A stretch of DNA of 8,712 bases. It comes from an uncultured Bacteroides sp. GTDB lineage: Bacteria; Bacteroidota; Bacteroidia; Bacteroidales; Bacteroidaceae. Shown in pieces: positions 1-7,214 of this stretch. The position numbers and the translations under genes are program-made. Under the pieces are notes generated by a model. That model worked only from the letters and a program-made list of their open reading frames with translations, was not told the origin of the DNA and made no database searches. The first letter of the stretch is position 1. Each line of letters begins with the position of its first letter. The stretch is taken from contig CAJJYX010000140.1 in NCBI GenBank assembly GCA_905197435.1, forward strand, positions 1-8,712, given 5' to 3'.

Positions 1-314
1 AGGTCTGGGGGATTGTGGCTGAAGTCGGCATCCATTTCGAAGACATACTCATAGTCTCGTTGCAATGCCCATTTAAAGCCGGCTATGTAGGCTGTTCCCA
101 GTCCCAGTTTTCCTTTGCGCTCCACCATGAAGAGGCGTTCGGGGAATTCCTGCTGTAAGGTTTTTACAATGGCAGCCGTTCCGTCCGGCGAACCGTCTTC
201 AATGATGAGGATATGAAAACCATGTTCCAGAGCGAAAACGGCACGGATGATGTTCTCTATATTTTCCCTTTCGTTGTAGGTGGGGATGATGACAATGCTG
301 TCTGATGTTTGCAT
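1..314 (-). CDS. Polyprenol-phosphate mannosyltransferase-like GT2 glycosyltransferase (DPM1 type), 5' part only
   Basis: Reading leftwards from the ATG at 312-314, 104 codons are visible before the gene leaves the window; the C-terminus is missing. The product is a family 2 glycosyltransferase of the dolichol/polyprenol-phosphate mannose synthase kind, which moves a sugar from a nucleotide sugar to a polyprenyl phosphate at the inner face of the membrane. Visible landmarks are the nucleotide-binding opening IIPTYNERENI (residues 9-19), IIEDGSPDGT (37-46, the DDNSPDGT motif of the family with its first Asp replaced by Glu) and the metal-binding DADFSHNP (95-102). The spacing fits the family. 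Sugar specificity cannot be read from this fragment. The gene is divergent from mfd across a long spacer, and a TAnnTTTG promoter element lies about 30 bases upstream of the start. Family assignment is strong; mannose as the sugar is inferred from the family. Confidence 0.9.
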   Translation of the reverse strand, partial: MQTSDSIVIIPTYNERENIENIIRAVFALEHGFHILIIEDGSPDGTAAIVKTLQQEFPERLFMVERKGKLGLGTAYIAGFKWALQRDYEYVFEMDADFSHNPPD

Positions 315-345
315 ACTTATATGTAATGGGGGTTATAACTGGGAA

Positions 346-353
346 CAAATGTA
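346..353 (-). promoter_or_regulatory. Bacteroides-type -7 promoter element for the glycosyltransferase gene
   Basis: Read on the minus strand this is TACATTTG, an exact match to the TAnnTTTG element of Bacteroides primary-sigma promoters. It would start transcription about 25 bases before the ATG at 314. I do not see a good TTTG -33 element at the usual 19-21-base spacing, so the call rests on the -7 match and its position. Confidence 0.4.
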
Positions 354-534
354 ATACATTTCTTTTTTATCTGGCAGCATTTTCACACAAATCTTGATTT
401 TGCAAGGTTCTGGTGCCACGGCTTTTTCATTTATGTAACTCCTTCTAACTCCTGGCTATGAGGAATGCAGGTTAAATGGAAGAGTCGTGTGCTTGACTTT
501 GAACCTTAGCCTCAACCTTCAGCCACTCCCGCCT

Positions 535-577
535 CAAACATTGGCAAAAAACATTCAAACCATTGGCAAAAAACTTC
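535..577. repeat. Two-copy tandem direct repeat, unit 21-22 bp
   Basis: The 14-base string CATTGGCAAAAAAC occurs at 539-552 and again at 561-574. Each copy is preceded by CAAAC or CAAA, so the unit is about 21-22 bases and the copies are head to tail. The 22-base spacing is close to two helical turns, which would put the same sequence on the same DNA face. It could be an operator for a dimeric regulator or an ordinary repeat; nothing in the sequence decides between these. Confidence 0.6.
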
Positions 578-630
578 CGAAGTATGAAGGGTAAAGTTGG
601 CAGATGCAGGAAGAATGAGTGTTTTCCAGT

Positions 631-713
631 CTTGGTCCGTCTGTCCCAACTCTTGGGATAGACAGACCAAACTTTGGCATACATGTCCGCAGGCTGGGGA
701 TAAACTTTGTGTG
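631..713. repeat. 21-bp-phased degenerate repeat block with an 18-bp-arm dyad
   Basis: Units beginning CTTGG (631), CTTGGG (652), TTTGG (673) and CTGGGG (694) recur every 21 bases. The first two units form a near-perfect hairpin: arms 632-649 and 653-670 with a 3-base loop, 16 Watson-Crick pairs, one G-T pair (643/659) and one mismatch (638/664). There is no T-run after the stem, so it is not an ordinary intrinsic terminator. It resembles the short palindromic repeats that lie between genes in many bacterial genomes; membership of a dispersed family is my inference. Confidence 0.6.
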
Positions 714-894
714 ACATACCTCCTGAATATGGATTGTGCAGGCTGTATTTTCAGAATTGGAGGAGAGAAGTTTCACCGCATTCCCCGATAAACAGGGCGA
801 TGCAGCAAAAAGGGGAAGGATATGCAGGCCGAAAACGGAAAGATTATTTCAGAGAACATACTTGCCGACAGGTCAAAGCTAAAGATTATTTGTG

Positions 895-902
895 TATTTT
901 TG
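895..902 (+). promoter_or_regulatory. Candidate Bacteroides-type -7 promoter element for mfd
   Basis: TATTTTTG is an exact TAnnTTTG match, 60-odd bases ahead of the preferred mfd start. No clear TTTG lies 19-21 bases upstream. An overlapping weaker alternative is TATTTGTG at 887-894 with CTTG at 861-864, 22 bases apart. Either would give a leader of roughly 55-65 bases that includes the small hairpin at 904-920. Confidence 0.35.
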
Positions 903-964
903 CACCGAATTTGTTTCGGTAGGCGTTCTATCGGGGGACGATGCCGGGAAAAAAGCAAAAAGCA

Positions 965-3900
965 ATGAATATAACTGAACTGCAACAATCCTATGCCTCC
1001 CATCCCAATGTAGAGGGAGTGTGCAAGCTTCTGAAAGATAACTCTGTCCGTCATTTATATTGCGGAGGCTTATGTGCTTCTGCCGCTTCTTTGTTTTCAT
1101 CCGTGCTGGTGGAGCGGACAGACTTTCCTTTTGTCTTTATCCTTGGCGATTTGGAAGAAGCGGGTTATTTCTATCATGACCTGACGCAGGTTATCGGAAC
1201 GGAACGTGTCTTGTTCTTCCCCTCCTCATTCCGTCGTGCCATCAAGTATGGGCAGAAGGATGCAGCGAACGAAATACTCCGTACGGAAGTGTTGAGCCGC
1301 TTGCAAAAAGGAGAAGAAGGGCTTTGCGTGGTGACATACCCGGATGCACTGGCCGAAAAGGTCGTTTCACGTAAAGAGCTGGGAGATAATACACTGAAAC
1401 TGCATGCCGGCGAAAAGGTAGACATGAATTTTGTGACGGACGTGCTGCGCAGCTACGGTTTTGAATATGTGGACTACGTTTACGAACCGGGACAGTATGC
1501 CGTGCGTGGCAGTATCATCGACGTCTTTTCCTTCTCTTCCGAATATCCATTCCGTATTGACTTCTTCGGGGATGAGGTGGAGAGCGTCCGCACTTTTGAG
1601 GTGGAGACGCAGCTTTCAAAGGAGAGAAAAGAAAACATAGTGATAGTCCCCGACCTCAGCCATAACCTGGAAAAAGGGGGAAGCGGAGGCATGGTGTCGT
1701 TCCTTGATTTCCTTCCGTCGGACAGCTTGCTTGCCATGCGCGATTTCCTATGGCTGCGTGAACGTATCCAGGCGGTGCACGACGAATCGCTCACCCCGCA
1801 GGCCATTGCCGCACGCGAGTCGGAGGAAAACGGCGCCATCACGTTGGAGGGTAAGTTGATTGACGGTGGCGAGTTCACCTTGCGCGCGCTCGACTTCCGC
1901 CGGATGGAGTTCGGCAACAAGCCCACCGGAACGCCGGATGCCACCGTCACATTCCATACTACGGCACAGCCCATCTTCCATAAGAACTTCGACATGGTGG
2001 CAGAGAGTTTCCATGAATACCTCTCCAGACACTACACCATTTATATATGTAGCGACAGCCTGAAGCAGACCGAACGTATCCGTGCCATCTTTGAGGACCG
2101 TGGAGACGATATATCCTTTACGGCAGTGGAACGGACATTGCACGAAGGTTTTGCCGATGATACTTTGCGTATTTGTGTCTTTACCGACCACCAGTTGTTC
2201 GACCGTTTTCACAAGTACAACTTGAAAAGTGACAAGGCACGCAGCGGCAAGGTAGCTTTGAGCCTGAAAGAGCTGAACCAGTTCACCCCCGGTGATTATG
2301 TGGTACATACCGACCACGGTGTGGGCCGTTTTGCCGGACTGGTACGCATCCCCAATGGCGACACAACGCAGGAGGTTATGAAGATTGTCTATCAGAATGA
2401 AGATGTGGTGTTCGTTTCCATCCACTCGCTGCACAAGGTTTCCAAATATAAGGGGAAGGAGGGTGAAGCGCCCCGCCTCAATAAGCTTGGCACGGGGGCT
2501 TGGGAGAAATTGAAGAGCCGCACCAAGACGAAAATAAAGGATATCGCCCGTGACTTGATAAAGCTCTACTCCCAACGCCGTGAGGAGAAAGGTTTCCAAT
2601 ACAGTCCCGACAGTTTCTTGCAACGGGAGTTGGAAGCTTCTTTCATCTATGAAGATACTCCCGACCAAAGTAAGGCCACTGCCGACGTAAAGGCCGACAT
2701 GGAGAGTGCCCGCCCTATGGACCGGCTGGTATGCGGTGACGTGGGATTCGGCAAGACGGAGGTGGCTGTGCGTGCAGCTTTCAAGGCCGTGTCAGACAAC
2801 AAGCAGGTAGCCGTGCTGGTACCTACCACCGTACTTGCCTATCAGCATTTCCAGACTTTCAAGGAGCGGTTGAAAGGCTTGCCTTGCCGTGTGGACTATC
2901 TGAGCCGTGCCCGCACCGCCGCGCAAGCAAAGGCTGTGATAAAGGGGCTTGCCGAAGGAGAGGTGAATATTCTTATCGGTACCCACCGCATTCTGGGAAA
3001 GGACGTCAAATTCAAGGATCTTGGTCTGCTGATTATTGATGAGGAGCAGAAGTTCGGCGTTTCTGTCAAGGAGAAACTCCGCCAATTGAAGGTGAATGTT
3101 GATACGCTGACCATGACGGCCACGCCCATTCCCCGTACTTTGCAGTTCTCATTGATGGGTGCCCGTGATTTGAGCGTCATCCAGACCCCGCCGCCCAACC
3201 GCTATCCCATCCAGACGGAAGTACATACCTTTAACGAGGAAATCATTACCGATGCCATCAATTTTGAGATGAGCCGCAACGGGCAGGTCTTCTTTGTGAA
3301 CAACCGGATTTCAAACTTGGCCGAGTTGAAGGCTATGATTGAACGCCATATTCCCGACTGCCGCGTCTGCATCGGACACGGACAGATGGAACCTGCCGAA
3401 CTGGAAAAGATTATTCTGGATTTTGTCAACTACGATTACGACGTACTGCTTGCCACTACCATCATCGAGAGTGGCATCGACATTCCCAATGCCAATACCA
3501 TCATCATCAACCAGGCGCAGAATTTCGGCTTGAGCGACCTGCACCAGATGCGGGGGCGTGTAGGACGAAGCAACAAGAAAGCTTTCTGCTACCTGCTGGC
3601 ACCGCCTTTGTCTTCCCTTACTCCCGAAGCAAAGCGACGCCTGCAAGCCATCGAGAACTTCTCCGACCTGGGCAGCGGCATCCACATAGCCATGCAGGAC
3701 CTCGACATCCGCGGTGCGGGAAATATGCTTGGCGCCGAACAGAGCGGCTTCATTGCCGACTTGGGCTATGAGACTTATCAAAAGATTCTTTCCGAAGCCG
3801 TGCATGAACTGAAGACCGACGAGTTTGCCGACCTTTATGCCGATGAACTGAAAGCGGACGGGGGCGTCATCAGCGGAGAACAGTTTGTAGACGAATGCCA

Positions 3901-4354
3901 GGTGGAAAGTGACCTTGAACTTTTGTTGCCTGCCGACTATGTGACGGGCAGCAGTGAGCGTATGCTGCTCTATCGCGAGCTGGATGGCTTGACGCTCGAC
4001 AAGGATGTAGCCGCTTTCCGCTCTCGCCTCGAAGACCGGTTCGGACCGGTTCCTCCCGAAACGGAGGAGCTGCTGCGTATCGTCCCTTTACGCCGTCTGG
4101 CTGCCCGCCTCGGTGTGGAGAAAGTCTTTCTGAAAGGCGGGCGCATGTCTCTGTTCTTCGTCTCCAATCCGGACAGTCCGTACTATCAGAGCCAGGCTTT
4201 CGGCAAAGTGATAGCCTACATGATGAAGTATACCCGCCGCTGCGACCTGCGCGAGCAGAACGATAAGCGGAGCATGCTGGTGAAGGATGTCAAGACAGTG
4301 GAAGAAGCCGTCTGCGTATTGCAGGAGGTGATGGCAATGCAAGTGGAGGAGTAA
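965..4354 (+). CDS. mfd: Transcription-repair coupling factor Mfd
   Basis: Mfd is a DNA translocase that removes RNA polymerase stalled at lesions and recruits UvrA for nucleotide excision repair. At 1129 residues it has the normal length. In order (numbered from 965): a UvrB-like N-terminal module in about the first 300 residues (YPFRIDFFGDEVESVR is typical); the CarD-like RNA-polymerase-interacting domain from about 436 (FTPGDYVVHTDHGVGRF); RecG-like helicase lobes with Walker A GDVGFGKTE (591-599, Lys597), DEEQ box (692-695), TATPIPRTL and HQMRGRVGRS (860-869); the translocation motif RGAGNMLGAEQSG; and the C-terminal TRCF domain. All key helicase residues are intact. An in-frame ATG at 941 would add eight residues (MPGKKQKA). 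I prefer 965 because the product then starts MNITELQQ, directly after an A-rich stretch typical of Bacteroides starts. The gene stands alone and converges on the barrel gene 19 bases downstream. Confidence 0.97.
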   Translation: MNITELQQSYASHPNVEGVCKLLKDNSVRHLYCGGLCASAASLFSSVLVERTDFPFVFILGDLEEAGYFYHDLTQVIGTERVLFFPSSFRRAIKYGQKDAANEILRTEVLSRLQKGEEGLCVVTYPDALAEKVVSRKELGDNTLKLHAGEKVDMNFVTDVLRSYGFEYVDYVYEPGQYAVRGSIIDVFSFSSEYPFRIDFFGDEVESVRTFEVETQLSKERKENIVIVPDLSHNLEKGGSGGMVSFLDFLPSDSLLAMRDFLWLRERIQAVHDESLTPQAIAARESEENGAITLEGKLIDGGEFTLRALDFRRMEFGNKPTGTPDATVTFHTTAQPIFHKNFDMVAESFHEYLSRHYTIYICSDSLKQTERIRAIFEDRGDDISFTAVERTLHEGFADDTLRICVFTDHQLFDRFHKYNLKSDKARSGKVALSLKELNQFTPGDYVVHTDHGVGRFAGLVRIPNGDTTQEVMKIVYQNEDVVFVSIHSLHKVSKYKGKEGEAPRLNKLGTGAWEKLKSRTKTKIKDIARDLIKLYSQRREEKGFQYSPDSFLQRELEASFIYEDTPDQSKATADVKADMESARPMDRLVCGDVGFGKTEVAVRAAFKAVSDNKQVAVLVPTTVLAYQHFQTFKERLKGLPCRVDYLSRARTAAQAKAVIKGLAEGEVNILIGTHRILGKDVKFKDLGLLIIDEEQKFGVSVKEKLRQLKVNVDTLTMTATPIPRTLQFSLMGARDLSVIQTPPPNRYPIQTEVHTFNEEIITDAINFEMSRNGQVFFVNNRISNLAELKAMIERHIPDCRVCIGHGQMEPAELEKIILDFVNYDYDVLLATTIIESGIDIPNANTIIINQAQNFGLSDLHQMRGRVGRSNKKAFCYLLAPPLSSLTPEAKRRLQAIENFSDLGSGIHIAMQDLDIRGAGNMLGAEQSGFIADLGYETYQKILSEAVHELKTDEFADLYADELKADGGVISGEQFVDECQVESDLELLLPADYVTGSSERMLLYRELDGLTLDKDVAAFRSRLEDRFGPVPPETEELLRIVPLRRLAARLGVEKVFLKGGRMSLFFVSNPDSPYYQSQAFGKVIAYMMKYTRRCDLREQNDKRSMLVKDVKTVEEAVCVLQEVMAMQVEE

Positions 4355-4373
4355 GCTGTTGCCGCTCCTGCCA

Positions 4374-5015
4374 CTAACGCCCGAACTGTAGGGCGAACCC
4401 CAGATTGAAGAAAGTGATGTTGTTCTTGAACCAGTTATGGTTCACGCCGTCATCATACCCGTCTGTGTTGTAAAGTCGTGCATCGGGGTTGGCAAACCAG
4501 TCTGCCGTTAGGAAATCACCACGGAACATACCCGAGAGTTTGCGGCTGATACGGAACTCGTAGCCTGCAGCGAAAGTTATTCCGCAATATCCTTTATGGA
4601 AAAGGTGGCCGTTCCGTTCGCCCCGTTTGTATGTCCGTTCCTGATAGTTCATATATCCGATGCCGAACGAGAGGAACAGCCCTTGATTTCCGTTGCTCCA
4701 TAAGGGGCGGTATGTGATGTTGGGGCGTATGCAGTGCAGATGTGCCTTATCCGGCAGGCGCGCCATGCGCAGGTAGTCATATTGAAGCCCCACGGCAAAT
4801 AGGGGCGTGATGTAGTAGCGGCCTTCTGCCATCAGGTCATATCCCACCCGATTGCCATTCCTGCTGAAAAAGTCATTACGGTTTCCTTCTACATGAGGTA
4901 GGGAGACTCCGCCACCAAGGATGATACTGTAATTCTGTGGCAGGCACTCGCTTTGTGCCTGCAGGCCCGTCACTCCGATGGAGAGTAGGGATAGGCAGAG
5001 GAGAAATCGTTTCAT
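4374..5015 (-). CDS. Small outer-membrane beta-barrel protein
   Basis: This 213-residue protein starts with a clear Sec signal peptide: MKR, a hydrophobic core (residues 4-16) and a likely cut after LQA (residue 20). There is no lipobox, so it is not a lipoprotein. The mature part alternates polar and aromatic/hydrophobic residues in strands separated by charged turns (for example LMAEGRYYITPLFAVGLQYDY and GLFLSFGIGYMNY), and the last strand is FFNLGFALQFGR. This pattern fits a porin-like 8-stranded outer-membrane barrel of the kind common in Bacteroidetes. Substrate and function are unknown. It lies 35 bases downstream of ygiQ on the same strand, with no promoter element visible in the gap, so it is probably transcribed with ygiQ. 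It could also be transcribed from a promoter inside the end of ygiQ. Confidence 0.8.
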   Translation of the reverse strand: MKRFLLCLSLLSIGVTGLQAQSECLPQNYSIILGGGVSLPHVEGNRNDFFSRNGNRVGYDLMAEGRYYITPLFAVGLQYDYLRMARLPDKAHLHCIRPNITYRPLWSNGNQGLFLSFGIGYMNYQERTYKRGERNGHLFHKGYCGITFAAGYEFRISRKLSGMFRGDFLTADWFANPDARLYNTDGYDDGVNHNWFKNNITFFNLGFALQFGR

Positions 5016-5050
5016 GTTGTTTCTGTTTTTTGGGGGAAGTATCTCATATT

Positions 5051-6889
5051 TTACCGTTTACCGTATAGCTTGTCTATCAGATCCGTCCGTCCTATCCGGC
5101 GCAATTCATTTATGATATTCTTGCGCTCTTCGGGTTTATACCAAAAGAAGAATTGGCGTTGCGCCAGCTTCTCGCGTTGTGTCTTGGCACTGAATACCGG
5201 TTCCAGCGTATAAGGATGGAACCCCGTGTACCATGCTTCGGTGGCAACGGTCATGGGGGTAGGGGTAAAGTCCTGCACTTGTTCCAGATGGAAGTCCAGG
5301 CGTTTGGTGATGACGGCAAGTTCCGCCATATCCTCTTCCTTGCATCCGGGATGACTACTGATAAAGTAAGGAATAAGCTGCTGGCGCAGTCCTTCTTCAC
5401 GGTTAATTCTGTCGAATATCTTCTTGAATTCACCGAACTGGCTGAACGGAGGTTTGCGCATGATACTGAGCACGCGGTCCGAGGTATGCTCCGGAGCCAC
5501 CTTCAGGCGGCCGCTGACGTGGCGTGCAATGAGCTCGCGGGTATATTCCTGCGTGCTTTTGTTGATGTCCGGGTCCTTGCTCTGGTGCAGCAGCAAGTCA
5601 TAGCGTACACCGCTTCCGATAAATGACTTCTTGATGCCGGGCAGGGCATCTACGGCATGATAGATGTCGAGCAGTGGGCGGTGGTCCGTATTCAGGTTGG
5701 GGCATACCTTGGGATAAATGCATGACGGGCGTTTGCATTTTCTGCAAATGGCTTCATCCCGTCCCTTCATCCTGTACATATTGGCCGACGGGCCTCCCAA
5801 GTCACTCAAATAACCTTTGAAGTCGGGCAGTTCCGTGATGGCCTTTACCTCTTTCAGAATACTCTCCTTGCTGCGGCTTACGATGAACTTGCCTTGATGT
5901 GCGGAGATGGTGCAGAATGCACATCCTCCGAAACATCCGCGATGCAGGTTGACGGAGAACTTTATCATGTCGTATGCCGGAATACGCTTCCCTTTGTACT
6001 TGGGGTGGGGCAGGCGCGTATAAGGCAAGTCGAAAGAATGGTCAAGCTCTGCTTCTGTCAGAGGAGGATAGGGGGGATTGACCACCACAGTCTGTCTGCC
6101 GACCTTTTGCAGAATACGGGATGCCGTATATTTGTTGCTTTCCTCCTCGATATGACGGAAGTTGGCAGCTTCTTTCTTTTTATCCTTCAGGCATTCTTCA
6201 TGGGAAAAGAGGATGATGTCTCCTTCTTGTACCGCTACTTCCTTATCGAGATAGACCATTTGCGGAATATCGGCTATGAGCTGTTTGAAGCCTTGGGCAT
6301 CCATTTGTACCTGTTGGCGTTTCAGTCTGTTTGCAAGTTCTACCACCGGTTTTTCTCCCATGCCGTAGATGAGTGAATCGGCGCCGCTGTCGAGAAGGAT
6401 ACTGGGGCGTACGCGGTCTTGCCAATAGTCGTAATGCGTCAGGCGGCGCATGCTTGCCTCGATGCCGCCCAGTACGACGGGAACATCAGGGAACAGTTTT
6501 TTCAATATCCGGGTATATACGATGGAAGGATATTCGGGACGCATATCCGGGCGCGCATCCGGTGTGTAGGCATCATCACTGCGCAAGCGTTTGTTGGCAG
6601 TATATTTATTGACCATCGAATCCATGCAGCCGGGGCTGATGCCGAAAAACAGCCGGGGGCGTCCCAGCTTCTTGAAGTCGCGCAAGTCATCGCGCCAGTT
6701 GGGCTGGGGTATAATGGCTACACGCAGTCCTTCTGCTTCAAGGATGCGGCCTATGACGGCGGCTCCAAAAGACGGGTGGTCTACGTAGGCATCACCGCTA
6801 AAAAGTATTACATCCAACTCATCCCAACCACGTAGTTCCACTTCTTTCTTGGTGGTAGGCAACCAGTCAGTAAGGCGATATTCTTTCAT
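5051..6889 (-). CDS. YgiQ-family radical SAM protein (UPF0313)
   Basis: The 612-residue product matches the YgiQ family: an N-terminal Radical_SAM_N domain (opening WLPTTKKEVELRGWDELDVI, then SGDAYVDHPSFG), a radical SAM core with the [4Fe-4S]-binding motif CFGGCAFC (Cys319, Cys323, Cys326), a second cysteine-rich stretch CRKCKRPSCIYPKVC further on, and a C-terminal DUF3362-like part (FTPTPMTVATEAWYTG). The cluster would cleave S-adenosylmethionine to start radical chemistry; the substrate of the family is not known to me. It is shorter than the E. coli protein (about 740 residues), mostly at the C-terminus. The frame stays open upstream to 6952, but that extension begins with TTG and is made only of repeat sequence (AYQHICTS twice), so I place the start at ATG 6887-6889, giving MKEYRLTDWLP. 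A long hairpin ends six bases before this start. Confidence 0.93.
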   Translation of the reverse strand: MKEYRLTDWLPTTKKEVELRGWDELDVILFSGDAYVDHPSFGAAVIGRILEAEGLRVAIIPQPNWRDDLRDFKKLGRPRLFFGISPGCMDSMVNKYTANKRLRSDDAYTPDARPDMRPEYPSIVYTRILKKLFPDVPVVLGGIEASMRRLTHYDYWQDRVRPSILLDSGADSLIYGMGEKPVVELANRLKRQQVQMDAQGFKQLIADIPQMVYLDKEVAVQEGDIILFSHEECLKDKKKEAANFRHIEEESNKYTASRILQKVGRQTVVVNPPYPPLTEAELDHSFDLPYTRLPHPKYKGKRIPAYDMIKFSVNLHRGCFGGCAFCTISAHQGKFIVSRSKESILKEVKAITELPDFKGYLSDLGGPSANMYRMKGRDEAICRKCKRPSCIYPKVCPNLNTDHRPLLDIYHAVDALPGIKKSFIGSGVRYDLLLHQSKDPDINKSTQEYTRELIARHVSGRLKVAPEHTSDRVLSIMRKPPFSQFGEFKKIFDRINREEGLRQQLIPYFISSHPGCKEEDMAELAVITKRLDFHLEQVQDFTPTPMTVATEAWYTGFHPYTLEPVFSAKTQREKLAQRQFFFWYKPEERKNIINELRRIGRTDLIDKLYGKR

Positions 6890-6895
6890 TGTCTG

Positions 6896-7007
6896 ATGTG
6901 CTGATGTGCAAATGTGCTGATATGCTGATGTGCAAATGTGTTGATATGCCAATATGCAAACATCCGCATGGCAATTAGCATATTAGTACATTGGCACATC
7001 AGCACAT
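6896..7007. repeat. Intercistronic long inverted repeat with 24-bp-phased direct repeats
   Basis: Arms 6896-6929 and 6974-7007 pair over 34 bases with one mismatch (6910/6993) and a few G-T pairs; the 44-base loop can pair further (TGCCA at 6947-6951 with TGGCA at 6969-6973). The left arm also contains direct repeats: TGCTGATGTGCAAATGTG at 6899-6916 and 6923-6940, exactly 24 bases apart, with a third decayed copy after 6940. The right arm runs into the end of the TusA-like gene and supplies its last codons and stop; the left arm ends six bases from the ygiQ ATG. No T-run follows on the minus strand, so it is not a typical terminator. It may belong to a dispersed Bacteroides repeat family (my recollection, not tested). 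Confidence 0.8.
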
Positions 7008-7214
7008 TGTAAATTGTAATGTCATCCGTTCTCCGTCGTAAATCTCGCGGAAGCCTATCTGCTGTTCGGAAAGATACTCTTTCATATCATTGAAGGAAGT
7101 TGCGTCATCCATGATGATTTCCAGCTTCTCTCCCTTTTCAGCTTCACACATGGCTTTTATGGCAGGGATCAGAGGACTGTAATGCTGTTGTCCGCAGGTA
7201 TCGATGGTTTTCAT
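6999..7214 (-). CDS. TusA/SirA-like protein lacking the catalytic cysteine
   Basis: The 71-residue protein has the size and layout of the TusA (SirA-like) fold: a first strand IDTCGQ, a helix (PLIPAIKAMCEAEKG), a strand LEIIMDD, a helix (SFNDMKEYLSEQQ) and a last strand RMTLQFTM. TusA proteins carry sulfur on a cysteine in a G-x-x-C-P-x-P motif for tRNA thiolation and related pathways. Here the corresponding stretch is GQQHYSP (residues 8-14): His11 sits where the cysteine should be and Tyr12 replaces the first proline. Cys7, before the glycine, might or might not substitute. The ATG follows the stop of the 104-aa gene with no gap, so the two are very likely co-translated. The final residues (MC) and the TGA lie inside the inverted repeat, so the natural C-terminus may have been changed by it. 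Fold assignment is fairly good; sulfur transfer activity is doubtful. Confidence 0.75.
   Translation of the reverse strand: MKTIDTCGQQHYSPLIPAIKAMCEAEKGEKLEIIMDDATSFNDMKEYLSEQQIGFREIYDGERMTLQFTMC

Larger units (their letters stand above)
315..964. other. Long non-coding spacer between the divergent glycosyltransferase and mfd genes
   Basis: The stretch has several short open frames on both strands (all under 95 codons), but none has a recognisable domain, signal peptide or family motif, and they overlap one another on opposite strands. I regard the region as non-coding. What it contains: an outward promoter element near 346-353, a tandem direct repeat at 535-577, a 21-base-phased repeat block with a strong dyad at 631-713, a promoter element at 895-902, and a small hairpin at 904-920 (arms ACCGAA and TTCGGT, 5-base loop) in the presumed mfd leader. 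I see no tRNA and no match to an RNA family I can recognise. A small RNA cannot be excluded. Confidence 0.6.

Noticed and set aside
632..670. Strong hairpin considered as an intrinsic terminator
   Set aside because: No T-run on either side, and no gene ends nearby: the glycosyltransferase and mfd both point away from it.
472..1100. Several open frames of 64-93 codons in the spacer and across the mfd start, on both strands
   Set aside because: They overlap one another on opposite strands, run through the repeat block, and have no family signature, promoter or plausible leader.
1748..2668. 306-codon open frame antisense to mfd
   Set aside because: It lies entirely within the well-supported mfd coding sequence, has no recognisable domain, and arises from the third-position bias of mfd.
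5153..6835. Plus-strand open frames of 138-160 codons opposite ygiQ
   Set aside because: They are shadows of the ygiQ coding sequence with no domain or leader of their own.
6893..7010. Repeated units considered as a CRISPR array
   Set aside because: The 24-bp spacing leaves no room for unique spacers, the copies decay, and the structure is a single inverted repeat; no cas gene is present.
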